Positions 43,591 to 55,455 of a DNA stretch of 64,000 nt are shown in pieces (position 1 is the stretch's first letter; every line of letters begins with the position of its first letter). The notes beneath the pieces are model-generated. The model made no database searches, was not told the DNA's origin, and saw only the letters and a program-made list of their open reading frames with translations. Source of the DNA: Paraconiothyrium sp. Pb-2020. Taxonomy: Eukaryota > Ascomycota > Dothideomycetes > Pleosporales > Didymosphaeriaceae. Both the position numbers and the translations under genes were made by a program. Location of the stretch: NCBI GenBank assembly GCA_022419385.1, contig JAJUBI010000004.1, positions 4,507,286-4,571,285 of the forward strand. The letters run 5' to 3'.

Positions 43591-44719
43591 ATGGCTGCGG
43601 CTGTCGTCGACGCAATCGGTCTTTTCAGCGCTGCTCTAACTACCATTGGATTCTTCCAAAGCAATTGGGAGGGTCATCATGACGAAGGGGCAACTGTGAA
43701 CATAAAAGGTATGCCAATTGATTGTTCTGCTTCATACAGACGAATGTATCGTTGACACATCTCTTTCTCTTTAGCTGGTCTTCCAGAGTTAGACAAGGAT
43801 GGCGACAACCTTGTGAGTCTAGGCCCGCTTGCATTTCCTTACAGACACCGAAGCTGACCAGATTTAGGGTGGATCAATCAACCACATTTACGCATTTGAT
43901 ACGCGCAATGGTTATGCAGGTCAAGCAGATGGGTGCCACATAGACTCCGGCGGCATCTGTACCAAGACAGTGGACCAATCAGTAGGGGGACGCGTTGCCA
44001 GGTATATCAGTATATCAAACGACAACGACGCGACATGCATTGCTTGGATTACCGTCCAGCAGTTTGACAACACACGAGGTGGTGCCTGGACCGGTGACAT
44101 CGGACAGGCGTGCGGGCACGACTGGTACAACAGCGTGGAGCCGGCCGGACGTCTCAAGGACGAACAGGGCGGTGGCGACTATATCCCGAAATGCACTTGG
44201 CTCGATGCTGATCACACAAATGATATTGCGAATGCTGCTCTAAAATTTGACGTCGCCGCCTACGGTGAGGAAATAACAGATACCGTTGGCAATAACCCAT
44301 GCGACAAAACCATCTATGGAGGAGAGAATGGTCCAATAGCAGGTACACTCACCCATCGATGTAACAGTGGTAAGAGCTATGGCTAATGAACATATGCAGA
44401 TAAACCCGGCAAACGAAGTACCCGGGAGCGCCCTTCCTGGATGACAGAGCATTTGATTGTGTCCAACTTCACTAGCCAGCCTGCAGAGGAACTGTGCAAT
44501 TCTGCCACATCCTGGGGACCGGATTTCATCGGTCCTGATGGTCAGTTCTGCGACATGAGCTCAAAGACACTCACACCACTTTGCTCGTCGCAAGATGTTA
44601 GCGGTTGTGTGGAGGTAGATGGTAACAAGCGCGCTTTGATCAAGCGGCTGAATTTGGCGAGGCGGTCCACGACCGTCGTACACAAGTCGTACAGCAAGAT
44701 CTCCGAATGGGGCCACTAA
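43591..44719 (+). CDS. conserved fungal protein of unknown function
   Basis: Exons 43591..43708, 43775..43812, 43868..44342 and 44400..44719, giving 316 aa. A hydrophobic N-terminus (MAAAVVDAIGLFSAALTTIGFF) is followed by a compact domain with Gly/Asp/Cys motifs (GGSINHIYAFDTRNG, DATCIAWITVQQFDN, GDIGQACGHDWYNS, CTWLDADHT) and a C-terminal basic segment. The general pattern, including the tryptophan/cysteine-rich middle, resembles a family of uncharacterised fungal proteins in pathogens and saprotrophs. The N-terminus lacks a clear cleavage site, so secretion is uncertain. All four junctions hold the frame; exon 2 is 38 nt. Confidence 0.78.
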
Positions 44720-44998
44720 GCCTTGACAAGTTGTACAATAAATTATGGAAGTGTATGTTGGTCTAAGCAGGGTGCAGGACTGAGTAAGCGCAGGTCCATG
44801 CTGTTGTTTGTCATTCGCCAAAAGCTTCAATATTGTGTTTTATTTTGTTCTTGGTAGCTGCACTCTTGGCTGCTTCATAGGGCATTCTCCTTGATTTTCG
44901 CCGCGCCTTTCGGTAGTAAATTGTCCTTCGTTATCATCTGATGAACAACATTGGAAGTGGATATCTGTAGCCACACCCGCGCAAGGTCGGCATCTGGT

Positions 44999-46380
44999 CT
45001 AGACCTGCTGACTCGAGCTCGTGACAACACTTATGTCCTTCGTCACCTGCACCCTCATTGCGCCATTGCTCTTTTTCCTGCGGCCCACGATGCCCTTTTG
45101 GCTTTCAGAATCGCCATCGTCCAAATCGATCTCACTTCCACTGTCACCATCCCGCTTGCCGTAGATCCTCGTCTCAAGTCCAGCGTTTGCTTGCTCCTCA
45201 AGCTCCAGATATCTATCCATGGTCTTTCCCGCGCTTCCGGACATGGGAGTTCGGTGGGAGCGATCCCTCGTAAGGCCTTTTGAACTCGCGATACGGGAGA
45301 TGAACGAGTCGAGAAGCGGACGGCAGGCAGGTAGGTTCGCGACAATCAGGCCGGCGTTCATTTCGGCGGACTATTATTGTCAGCAAAAATATATGTTGGA
45401 ATATGAATGACTTACTGCCCAGGCGAGAATCGGACTTAAGTTCTCCAGGAACTTCGTCTGGTCATTTAGTCCGAACAAAAATTTCAGGCGGACGATGGGA
45501 GCGATGGATGCACTGGCCTTCATTAGCTTTGTCCCTGGCTGTCACATGTGAAAATAGGAAGCAATGACTTACAAGACGCCCAAACCCAACATGAGCACTA
45601 CGGATAGCTTCACCCTTGGATCCATCTGAACATTCCATAGCAGACAAACCGGAAGAATTGCGAACGTCCAATCGGTAGTGATGGAAACAGCAGCTACAGC
45701 GAATGACAAGGCGGTTTGTATCTCCCGCGGATTGCACTCTCCAGGTAGGTTAGTATACCAATTTTTCCTATGCGCCGCCGGGTTAGTCAAATGCCGTGAT
45801 ACCATATGTGGCAAATCTTACTGGACGGGCTTGCACTGAAAGAACAGATACATCCCCGTGCCGCCCATCAAAAGCAAGCAGAGCAGCATGTTGGCATAGA
45901 TTACTAGCTCGATCCACAATTTCCTGTTGGCGATTCGTATGAGGGCAAAGCCGATAGAGGCCTTGATTGTGACAAGCGTGAAGCACCAAGGCTCTTGGAA
46001 GACATAGAACCACTAAGACAGGTGTTAGTAAAGGCCAGTGTTCTTCGTCGCGAGATGAGACGATGCGCAAGCACTTACCTTGAGCGAGTCGATCGATTGT
46101 TGTGGGGTGGCTGTCGCAGCAGAGGCGCCAACACCACTAAAGCTCATTGCTATGGTTGCAACCATCGCCACGGTGTAGAAGGGCTACGATGCATCTTCGT
46201 CAGTGGTTTTCCTGACGCCCGGCTAGAGCGAAGACCTACCAGAGTCATGAGTGTGGCCCAGTCATCTATTCCCCAGGTTTTCCTGCGATAGCGGATCCAG
46301 AAACGCATCACTGTCGTTGCAATATCGAACGGCAGAGGAATAATCACCGACAGGAACATCGCACTAGACGTGAGGCCCAT
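44999..46380 (-). CDS. 7TM integral membrane protein, fungal rhodopsin-domain / PTH11-like
   Basis: Six exons 46380..46240, 46183..46079, 46012..45822, 45767..45573, 45512..45416 and 45370..44999, giving 366 aa. It shares the layout of the 38659-39968 gene: start MGLTSSAMFLSVIIPLPFDI, DDWATLMTL|PFYTVAMVATIAMS, WCFTLVTIKASIGFALIRIA, LLCLLLMGGTGMYLFFQCKP, NPREIQTALSFAVAAVSITT, SVVLMLGLGVF|ASIAPIVR and NAGLIVANLPACRPLL. A charged tail holds KKSNGAMRVQVTK. The cysteines in FQCKP and GECNP fit the conserved disulphide of the family. The exon 4/5 junction uses acceptor GGCCAG, the reading that keeps the family sequence. Ligand and role unknown. Confidence 0.88.
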
Positions 46381-47602
46381 GGTGAAAATTTAAACTCCTA
46401 GACGTATTAGGTGGTAAGTGGAGCGTATGTGTGATTCAAGGCTCTCGGGGCGGGAGCAAAGATGGGGGACGAACAGGTAAAGAGGCAAAGGGAGCCGTTC
46501 TTGAAGGGTGTTGCAACATAAGGGCCTTGAATCTAGAATATTGTGCATTTCCACGAATTGCCATGATTCAAGTTCATAACCCTTGTGTCAAACCGTTCAT
46601 CCAGTGAGAGCAGCAAATCCTTTGCCTCAGGAGGCAGCGCGTACCGTGGGAACGGAAGACTAATCTCGATGTTGAGCGGCCCACACATCGATTGTAAGAG
46701 AAAAGGGACATTAGGCCTGTGCAGCTTGATGGCATTTCGAGTCGGCAGAGGTACGCGTACGGGCCAAAGCGTTAGTGTTAGTCATTGGCGAATTCGCATT
46801 CAAGTGGAGCGGGTGGCCTTCTGTGTCGATCGAAATCTGACAACGTCGGTGTCAAGACCGTTTAAGACAGGGAACACTTCTCTTGCTACGTTGCATGACA
46901 ACTAGTTTTCAAGAAAAATGGGGCTACCGCATCGCTAGCAAGCCAGAATACTGTAGATCCGGGAGTATCCCGGAGAGATAGGCAGGCCTCAAATAGAAAA
47001 CAGACCATAGTGCCAGGAAGGATTGGGGGCTTCCATGCACAGGACCCGCACGTGGTGGATCAGCCCTGTTCTATGTCACACGACCATTCAGAGCCTTCCG
47101 TCTCTTCAGAAATACTGCGATGCAGTGAAGTTTGCTGGAAGTCAACACAAACCAGCGATTCATTTCCATTGCAGGGCTTTGACAAGTCGACATGCATCGC
47201 TCGGAACAACGAATCGCATGAAGATCTAGCTCCCGCTCCCGCAAGGTGGCACCGCTAGCTACGGTAGCGCTTCCGTTGAAACGCCGGCTCGCGCCGCGGC
47301 TATCTCCCCGATTCCTTGAACCTTGAGGCTGGACTACTTGCCATATGCAAGTACAATTTTCCTGCTGGAAGATATGCCTCACAACAGTCCAACGTCTCAT
47401 AGACGATGCACCGCCGAGGCTCGACCCGCCGATCGGCTCAGGCACTGACCTCGCTTGGTTTCAGGGCAAGTTGACAACTCATTGACGGGGCGGGTCGCGA
47501 ACCTGTTAGCCTTCAGCATCAAAGTACAAAATCTTCGTGCCTCACACGGGGAGCGCAAGCTAGTTAGCAACTTCCAAAATTGCGATTATAAGTCTGAATC
47601 AG
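46381..47602. other. intergenic, no gene recognised
   Basis: About 1.2 kb between divergent genes. Short frames only; presumed promoters at both ends. Confidence 0.5.
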
Positions 47603-48625
47603 ATGGCCCCTTTCAGAACATTCGAAGGCAAACTTGCCATAGTTACTGGAGCAAGTAGGAGTGAGTCTTGTCAGCCTGCTCGTTTAGCATGCTTTTTTTG
47701 CTGACGATCGAAGGTTTTGGGGCCGTGTGCGTAGAGCACTTTGCTAGTCGTGGTGCCAATGTGGTCATTGTCTACGCCACCGATGATTCGACACCAAAAG
47801 CGCAGGCCTTAGCCAAGTCTTTCGAAGAGAAATACAGCGTGAAAGCGCTGCCAGTGAAAGCAGATCTCAGTAAGCCAGAAGCACCTCAGCATGTAGTCGA
47901 CAGTGCGAAGGCGCATTTCAGCGATGCATCCGGTCGATTTCAGATCGATATCATTGTGAACAACGCTGCGACAGTCAACGCGCAAGGCATCGACCAGCTG
48001 GATCTGGATATGTTTGACGCGACATTCAATCTCAACTGCAAAGCACCAGCTTTGCTTGTCAAAGCTGCATTCCCTTACTTGCCAACGGATCGCTCTGGTC
48101 GCATCGTGAATATCTCCAGCGCGACGACGACCTGGGGAGTGTGGTGGCAGACATCGTATGCAGGCACAAAAGGAGCTTTGGAGGCCATGACAGTAAGTTC
48201 CACGTGCTCTGGCAGCATGCGATCGTCTTATTGACTTAATCGACAGCGCGTATGGGCCCGGGAGCTTGCGGAGCGTTGCACCGTCAATGCGGTCGCACCT
48301 GGACCTATGGATACTGGTCTTTATTCAGGGCTGCCCGATGAACCTCGCGAGGCGTTGAGGCCGCTCAACATTCTGACACCTTTGGCTAAGGCAAGGCCTG
48401 GAGTTGATGTAAGCCCCCGTGCACACCAGTCTTTTTCGCATTTGCCAAATATGCTAATACGACGACCAGAGCCCTGAGGTTCTCGAGCTGGCTAAAAGCA
48501 TTGGTGGAAGACCAGGATATCTGGAGGAGGTGGCAGGTATTGTAGGCATCGCGTGTCTACCAGAGAGTGGCTGGATGACCGGAAACGTCCTTGGAGCCAA
48601 CGGTGGAGGTGCATTTGTACGGTGA
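47603..48625 (+). CDS. short-chain dehydrogenase/reductase (SDR)
   Basis: Exons 47603..47660, 47714..48192, 48247..48408 and 48470..48625, giving 284 aa, the classical SDR length. Nucleotide motif LAIVTGASRSFG (across the first intron), then NNAATVNAQG (NNAG-type), catalytic Ser in VNISSATTTW and the YxxxK pair in SYAGTKGAL. Also present are NAVAPGPMDTG and the C-terminal VLGANGGGAF. It resembles NADP-dependent ketoreductases related to trihydroxynaphthalene reductase. Substrate unknown. It is far from the PKS, so there is no reason to place it in that cluster. Confidence 0.92.
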
Positions 48626-48835
48626 GGTAGAGAATGGACTTGTCACTATTTTGGGCTCGGATCTCGTTGTTAGTGCGGTGGGAGCCTTGAGCTAATGTAA
48701 AAGTAGGGTTAGCGGAACGCTAACGCTATCCCTGAAGTCACGTGGTCACAATCTACCTAAGCTCCGGCGTCGCCAACACCATTCAACTCGTTCACTTGCG
48801 TCCCAGGCTGCACTTTATCCGTATCCCTAGCTCAT

Positions 48836-51819
48836 ATGGGGTCTTTTGACTGTTACTGTGCGCTTTGCTCTGGGCCTCTGGGTAAAGGATGGGTGAGATT
48901 CGGAAGGAAGAACGAGGAAGCGCTGACCAAAAGACGACGAAGAGTTGAGCTGAAGAAGAGGAGGCTAGCAGGAGAAGACGTGAATGAAAGTGACGATGGC
49001 GGTGACGAAGATGACAAGATGGTAGAAGACGTAGTTCAAGACGCTAATGAAGACAACGACGGAGATGATGGCAAGATGGGGCTGGACGCAGTCCATGGCG
49101 ACAACGAAGGTGATGACAAGATGGAAGAGGACGCGATTTGTGAAGACAACGAAGGCGATGGAAAGAACCTTGCCACGGACGAGAGAGTCGCGGAAAGTCC
49201 AGGCGAGAAAGACGTTCCTGATACGAGCCACGATCATGATCTAGCACTATATCTACAAGCTATGGTAGATAATGATGACGACGTCAACGGTGAGAATGGT
49301 AACGAGGAAGCTGGCAGCGACGGTAGTGAGACCGGCGATGCAGAAAGTAACGAACACGGTAGCGAAGCCGAAAGCAGCGATAACGACGACAGTGATGAGT
49401 CTTCTAGTCAAACAGGATCTGTCGACTCCTACGATGAGAAGGTTAGCTACGATCCGGAAAAGCTAAAGCGCAAAGATGTGGCATGGCTTGAACGGGGTCA
49501 TGTACTTGGGTTCAACCCCGAGGCCCCAGGTGTGACCAAAGCTTTCATCTCGGGTAGGGGGTCATATGAGGACTACGGCAGTTTCAACGTAGTACGTCCT
49601 GGTCACGATCCAAACGATCCACAGCTGGGTAGTTATACATGCTACACTTCGTATGAGCCCGACGTACTTCCGACATATCCATTTCACGAGGGATGCTTGC
49701 AAGTGCTGGCAAAGTCCCTCGGGCTTGGAACAGAAGACGAAATCGATCGAGATTTACTATACACGGTATTCTCGCAGAATAACGACGACTATGCTAGGGT
49801 GCTTTCACTCGACTATGGTCAGTTAGATGGACCTGAACAGTGCTGGGACTCCGTACAGGGAGAAGAGTACGTTGTATCCGATCCAGGCTATAAGAAAGAT
49901 CTTTCGAAGGCAGTTCAGAACCTTATCCCCAGTAAGCTTTCCATGAGCCGTGCGGGATCATTGGATCTCGCGCACAAGGTCCGAAATGACCCGCTCAGGG
50001 TGCTACCCTACGACGTGCTTTACGAAATCTTCACACATTTGTCCTTCCAAGATTCGAAATCTCTGATGCAGAGCTCATGGCATGTCTTTGCCTCGACCCG
50101 AAATGGCCCTTTCTGGAAGCAAATGCTGCGGCTACACGTACTTCCGTGGTTTTGGGAGGCTTCCGAAATTGCTAGTAATAGCAGCACCACTGGAGCCTTG
50201 GACGAAAAGAGTTTTTTCTTATGGTCACAAGCGGTGACGAGGCCGCGATTCGGCATTGAAGGTCCGCTGATGAGTATCGCCAATCGCCGACGCATATGGG
50301 ACGTGTGCCAGCAGCTGGCTCCGCAATACGCAGAAAAGGTCCAGCCCGTGGGGCAAGCGGAGCCAGATGATGCGGAAGCGCAACCTATCCTTGATCGTTC
50401 TCGATGCTTCCACATGCCTATCGTTGCGTATCCCGCCCCGAAGGAGATCCGCACGGTGTCGACACAGTTCATTCGGTCGTGGAGTGAAGTATCTTATCGA
50501 TCTTCTGTTCTCGACACGTACTGGGGACCTACCGACGCCTTGGTCGGTATCTCTATAACCTTCAGTGGTACAAGCCCAAGGATCTTTGGGCGCGCTGAGG
50601 GCACCCTTGGCAACCCACTGCATATTCCTTCAGATGAGTGGATTCGAGAGATTATTGTCTATATAGATGATGTGAACATGTTTAGTCGAAAGCAAGACCG
50701 CAGCCAGGTTAGGACAGCTATGGATAATAAGCCCTACGGTGTCGCGTGCATCAGGTCCTTGACAGTAAGTGGAACACATCACAATGTCAGTTAGGCAATA
50801 CTAATTGAGCCAGGTCACGTTAACGAGGGGGAGTACCAAATGCGTGCGCATACGGGGTGGGCAAGTGAAGAACCAGCGACCTTTTGTTGTTTTATCGGGG
50901 TTACATCTGATTGGCTTGACAGGACAGATTGCCGAAGTAAGTGTTCGTCAATACATTGCATCATTACAATCTTTAATCGAATCTACCATAGAGCGGTGAG
51001 ATCTGTCGACTCGGACTGTTACAAGCTTCGATGCCCGGCCAAGAGCCTTCGAATTTGCCCTCCTATAGCGGGCCTCAGCAAGTGCTATGGAACCATTCTG
51101 CACAAACTGTATATTGTGATCGGGAGCATCTCTACAGCAGAATATGGGCGCATCCCAGCCTCAACATTCGGGTTCTCGGCGCTCAGGGGTCCGCAACCGA
51201 TCAATTGCGCTCCACTGGTGATATCGCAAGTGATATGACGCCATGGCAAGTCTGCATGTGGACTCGTGATGTTTCAATTTCATCGAAGTTATTACTCAAG
51301 CGAATTTCATGCTTCCAGCCTATTGATGGTACGGCATCCAACTCCAAGGAGACGTGGTCTACCCGGCATGTAGCTGGTTTCGAAGTGGAGTACACATCTG
51401 GGCATCAACATCTACTTGCTGGCAGCGGGGGTCCGGAGCCAGTGCAAAGCCCGAATTGGCAAGAGATGACCGATCCCAGGAAAGATCTTGTCTCATGGAT
51501 CCAGAACACTACGCTCAAAGCGTTTGACGAGAACAGTATGGAACACTTTTATATGGATGGTCCCCGTGGAGAGATCATTACCGAGGTCCACGCAAGTGAT
51601 GACATGAAAGCCATCAAACTATTCACCAACAGAGGCAGGGATTGCTACTTCGGAGAAAAAGGTAAACAGCAATGGATGGAGTATCAAGTAGAGCCAGGTC
51701 ATAGGATCGTAGGGTTGGTGTGTGCATTTGGACGCCTCGCTGGATGGAGTTGGGGTGCGAAAATGTACAGTCACTGGGTGTTGAGCGGACTTGGGGTGCT
51801 GACTGTGGCGGAAGACTAA
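48836..51819 (+). CDS. large F-box protein with acidic repeats
   Basis: Exons 48836..50764, 50814..50936 and 50992..51819, giving 959 aa. The N-terminus CYCALCSGPLGKGW has paired cysteines typical of fungal F-box proteins of this type. It is followed by a basic stretch (TKRRRRVELKKRR), a long acidic low-complexity region (about residues 50-210) with approximate repeats of the form GD(D/G)KMxxDAxxxDNEGD, and an F-box at about 383-430 (LRVLPYDVLYEIFTHLSFQD). The C-terminal half is beta-rich and holds GLHLIGLTGQIAE and GHRIVGLVCAFGRLAGWSWG, resembling a carbohydrate- or target-binding repeat domain. Expected to act as a substrate adaptor for SCF ubiquitin ligase; target unknown. Confidence 0.87.
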
Positions 51820-51909
51820 TTAAAAGGAGACTAGAAATTGCACCCCACGCGTATTCCCTGTCATATAACAAAACACAACCATAGGGCGCACTCCAACGTT
51901 CCGTCTACG

Positions 51910-54900
51910 TCAGCGAATCCCCTCTTCCTCAGCAATTTGATCGTCCGTTAAGCCACCTCGCAACTTCTCCGAGTAATCATCAAATTTACTTGCAACATCC
52001 AGTGCAGTCTTCAGATGTTCATAGTTCATGACCTTGCCCTTCCATTCCGCGTATTGACGAGCCGTGGTGATTGCATTACGTATCTGGCGTCCGTTGATCT
52101 CGACTTCTTGTAGCTCCTCTAGGTGATCACGAAGCTCATCAACGTCAACTGTGCCATCCTTGAACGATTCAAGCCGGTCGAAGAAATTCCTCCAGATTTG
52201 CAGTCGTTGGAAAGCTCTCAGGGGTGGGTAATGGACTGCAATCTGAATCCGGGACCGGAAAGCTTCATCGAACGTTCCCACGCGGTTGCTGGTCAGGATC
52301 AGGATTCCCTCATGATATTCAATCACCCGGAGGAACACTGAGACGAGCGCATTGCGTTGCAGGTCGTCTAGACTTCTCCGTTCAAGGAAGACCTCCGCTT
52401 CGTCAAGCAGCACTACGCAGTCCCATATTTTCCCAAGGTGTAGCACCGACTCTAGATATCCCTCGACCTCTTCTGCCTTCGTACCAACATCGCCACAGGT
52501 TACCTGCGGTTCGTCATCAGTGGGCACGTAGCTCAGCTCCAAGACATCAGAGAAAATCACGTACCCTATACAGAGGCTTCTTGGCAATCTCAGCTACGCC
52601 TTCTGCTGTCAATGTCTTACCTGTACCCGGACCTCCGTGGAGTAACAAGATCAGCCCGTTACCTTTTCCGGCAATAACATCGGTTGACTTCGCGGCCGAG
52701 ATTTGCTTGCTCACGAGAGCCGTAATCAACTCTTTCGTCTTCCTGTCGAGAACTAGCGAATCAAAAGCTTTCTGATTCCAGTCCACAGGAGTTATTTGGT
52801 CCATGTTGAGATCTAGCCATTTCTTTGATCGCAGGTTAAACCCTTTCGTCTGCAGTGGAACGAGGTAGTAAAAGGCTTCGTCGGGAGGCTGAGCTTGCTC
52901 CATTTCAGCTTGACTCATAGTCTCAGCAGGGTCGCTTATTGCGTGACTCTTGTTTTCCGGGTGCAGTTTTCTAAAAGTATGGAAGTCGATCATGAAGCGC
53001 TCATCAGACTAACTGCAGATCAGTATGGAGTTCATATACGGTCGAAATTGACATGACGCTCCGCTCACCTCATTTTGTGCCTCTGGGCTTGTCTCGCGAT
53101 ACGATATCAAGCACCGTTTGCGGCATTCCCAAAACATTTCTCCACGGCGGCGGAGATCTTGCGCAAGTGCATGAGGAGCAAATCTGAGAGGGTATATATC
53201 CAGCTCGTGTATATTCCAAGTCTTCGCTTCACCAAAGGTACTTTCGCCTGCTTGGGACAATCGGAGGGTGACTTTGTCTCCTTCTCTCTTGAAGTCACCG
53301 TCGAAACTCCATTTCCAAACTTTGATGTTAAATTCTTTGTTCGCCTTTGCAGCAGCGACAGATTTTGCCAGTTCTTCTTCCTTTGAGGCAAACCAAGGAT
53401 GCATTCGATCGAACGCTCGTTTGAAGGCTTCTTTCTCGGTCGTTGCAGCAGGGTCGGAATTGGATTGGATTGGGTCGAGATCAACGTCCGAATTGTCAAA
53501 TTCTGAGTCAGAGTATTGCCAATGGTGTGAATTGAGGTGGGGATATATAATCATTGGCGGACCAGGGAGGCGTGAAGGTACGATGGCTGGTGCTGACGGG
53601 ATTTCCTGAGGCCAGGAGTTTGCTACAAGCCCTCGATACTGCCCGTTGGTCTGCGATAGCAGGATGTCACCGGGCTGGAACAGATACTTCACCAGCCCCG
53701 CTGTTATTTTTCGTTGTGCTAGAGCAGTGTCGGCGGCCTTGTACTCATGCCCGTAGTTCTCCGATACATAGATCGCAAGAAAATTGAGATGCTCGCGAAC
53801 AGCCTGGGGGAACTGCGCGAGCATGTCTTTCCAGTACCTCCTATTATGATAAACGAATAGATACGGTGCACTAACCTCGCCAGCTTGACGCAAATGATTA
53901 GACATCGCTTCGTATCGCCAATCATGCTTTAACATGATTTCAAGAGCTTTGCGGAGCCGTCTGCTGACTGGCTGGATACTCTCCTTGGCGGGTCTAGGTT
54001 GGGTATCGTGGTTCGGCTGAGAGGATGCGTTCTTAGTTTCTTTTTCAGCAACTGGGATGTTGAAGTCGCGGTACACTATGAAAACAATGCGCTTGTTTCG
54101 CTCAAGAAATAAATCGAGATTCTTTACTGGGATGCGTGAGACGATGTTTTTGTGCCCTGGACTCCACTCCGGATGATCGAAGTAACAGATATTCTCAATC
54201 CGATAGAGGATCTGGTACTGCTTCTCCACATGCATGCTCTTCTGCATCTCTAACTGGCGCAACTCATTCTGCATACTCAAGACTTTGTGTTGAAGCACTT
54301 CAATATCTGTTTGGAGTCTGCTGGTCGTATCTACCCTTTCAACATTTTGTACCCAGTGCTCTCTGGATACAGGTTCGGGCCGTGAATGTCTATGGGAATC
54401 CGGGGAGCTGTTCCCAAAAGGATTGTCCTTAGATTGATCCTGGTTCTGGTCGTATACATCATTAGTAGTTACACCTTCGAGATGTAATCGGCCAAAACGC
54501 TGCTGCAAGCGCACGTGTCCCCGAGAAGAGTCATATTCAGAAGTCATTTTCCGCTTCTTTTTGGACTTTTTGATTCTTGCTGAGGTTTCAAATAACCCTT
54601 TTGGAGCTGGGGGAGGAGGTATGTTCGGGTCGAATGGAGGAGGTGGGGGTGGGGCGGGGCTGGGCCAATACTCGTCGGCATGATCTACTCTGGGAGCGGT
54701 GCGATCTTTGAGTGCTGCTAAATTTCGCACTTCCAGATTGCTACCAGCGCTTCGATCATCCGAAATGGTTGTTCGCTCCGGGGCTTTCTCCGGTGGAGGT
54801 GGAGGCGGTGGAGGAGAAGGCTGAGGACTTATAATATCTGACACGCTCGTCTCGGTCTCGGGTGCATCATATATTGGCCATTGTGAAGATGGTGGATGGT

Positions 54901-54985
54901 CCTCCGGAGGCGGAGGAGGAGGTGGGGGTGGGAGATACTCCTCCGTAGGCAAAGGGGGTGGGGGATAATGAGGGTAATGATTCAT
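51910..54985 (-). CDS. AAA ATPase with DUF7025-type middle and polyproline N-terminus
   Basis: Exons 54985..53069, 53008..52565 and 52503..51910, giving 984 aa. The N-terminal 200 residues hold several polyproline runs and acidic linkers. A coiled-coil-like stretch lies near residues 225-260 (LQTDIEVLQHKVLSMQNELR). The middle resembles DUF7025 (KRIVFIVYRDFNIP, FQPGDILLSQTNG). At the C-terminus is an AAA module: Walker A LLLHGGPGTGKTLTAEGVAE, Walker B CVVLLDEAEVFLERRS, sensor 1 LTSNRV, second-region-of-homology-like FDEAFRSRIQIAVHY and a lid helix region. Both introns fall in conserved positions (QNE|SDERFMIDFHTFRK and LYR|VTCGDVG). Catalytic motifs are intact. Fungal relatives are uncharacterised; a remodelling or defence role is inference only. 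Confidence 0.9.
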
Positions 54986-55455
54986 CGTGGCTTTCAACTG
55001 CTGTACCGAATTGGAGATTCAGAGATACGGGTAAAGACGCTCGGGGGGTAATGCGACATTCGTCGAACACGGTGCGTGAGGCTGAGTTCGGGCGTAATCA
55101 GCAGGCTCGGCATGAGGCAGGCATTGAGGCTTCGCTTGCATGAGCAAGTAGAATCTGATTGGATGAACGCTAACGAGACGGCGCATGCTTCGCCACCGCT
55201 TCGCATCTTCTGTCTGGCACGATAAACTGGCCTTGAAAGACTCGGTCTGTACTCAGATCGGCTCAGTAAAGTTTCCATATGTTGAATATGTCGCGCATGT
55301 CTCATACAGCTAGTGCAGCCGCCACTCCCACTTGCACCGTCACGTCATCTTGGTATACAGCATCGTGAGTGTCGCTGTCCGATATATGAGGGTAACACTA
55401 ACTATCCTCTCGATCGACACCATCTACTGGGACGCAGGCTATATTTGAGGAGAGT
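54986..55455. promoter_or_regulatory. divergent intergenic, AAA ATPase / DUF7708 gene
   Basis: About 470 bp with promoters of both genes. Its last 70 bases probably include the true first coding bases of the plus-strand gene, since codons for AIFEESL continue in frame upstream of ATG 55456 to an acceptor-like CGCAG at 55430-55434. Confidence 0.5.
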
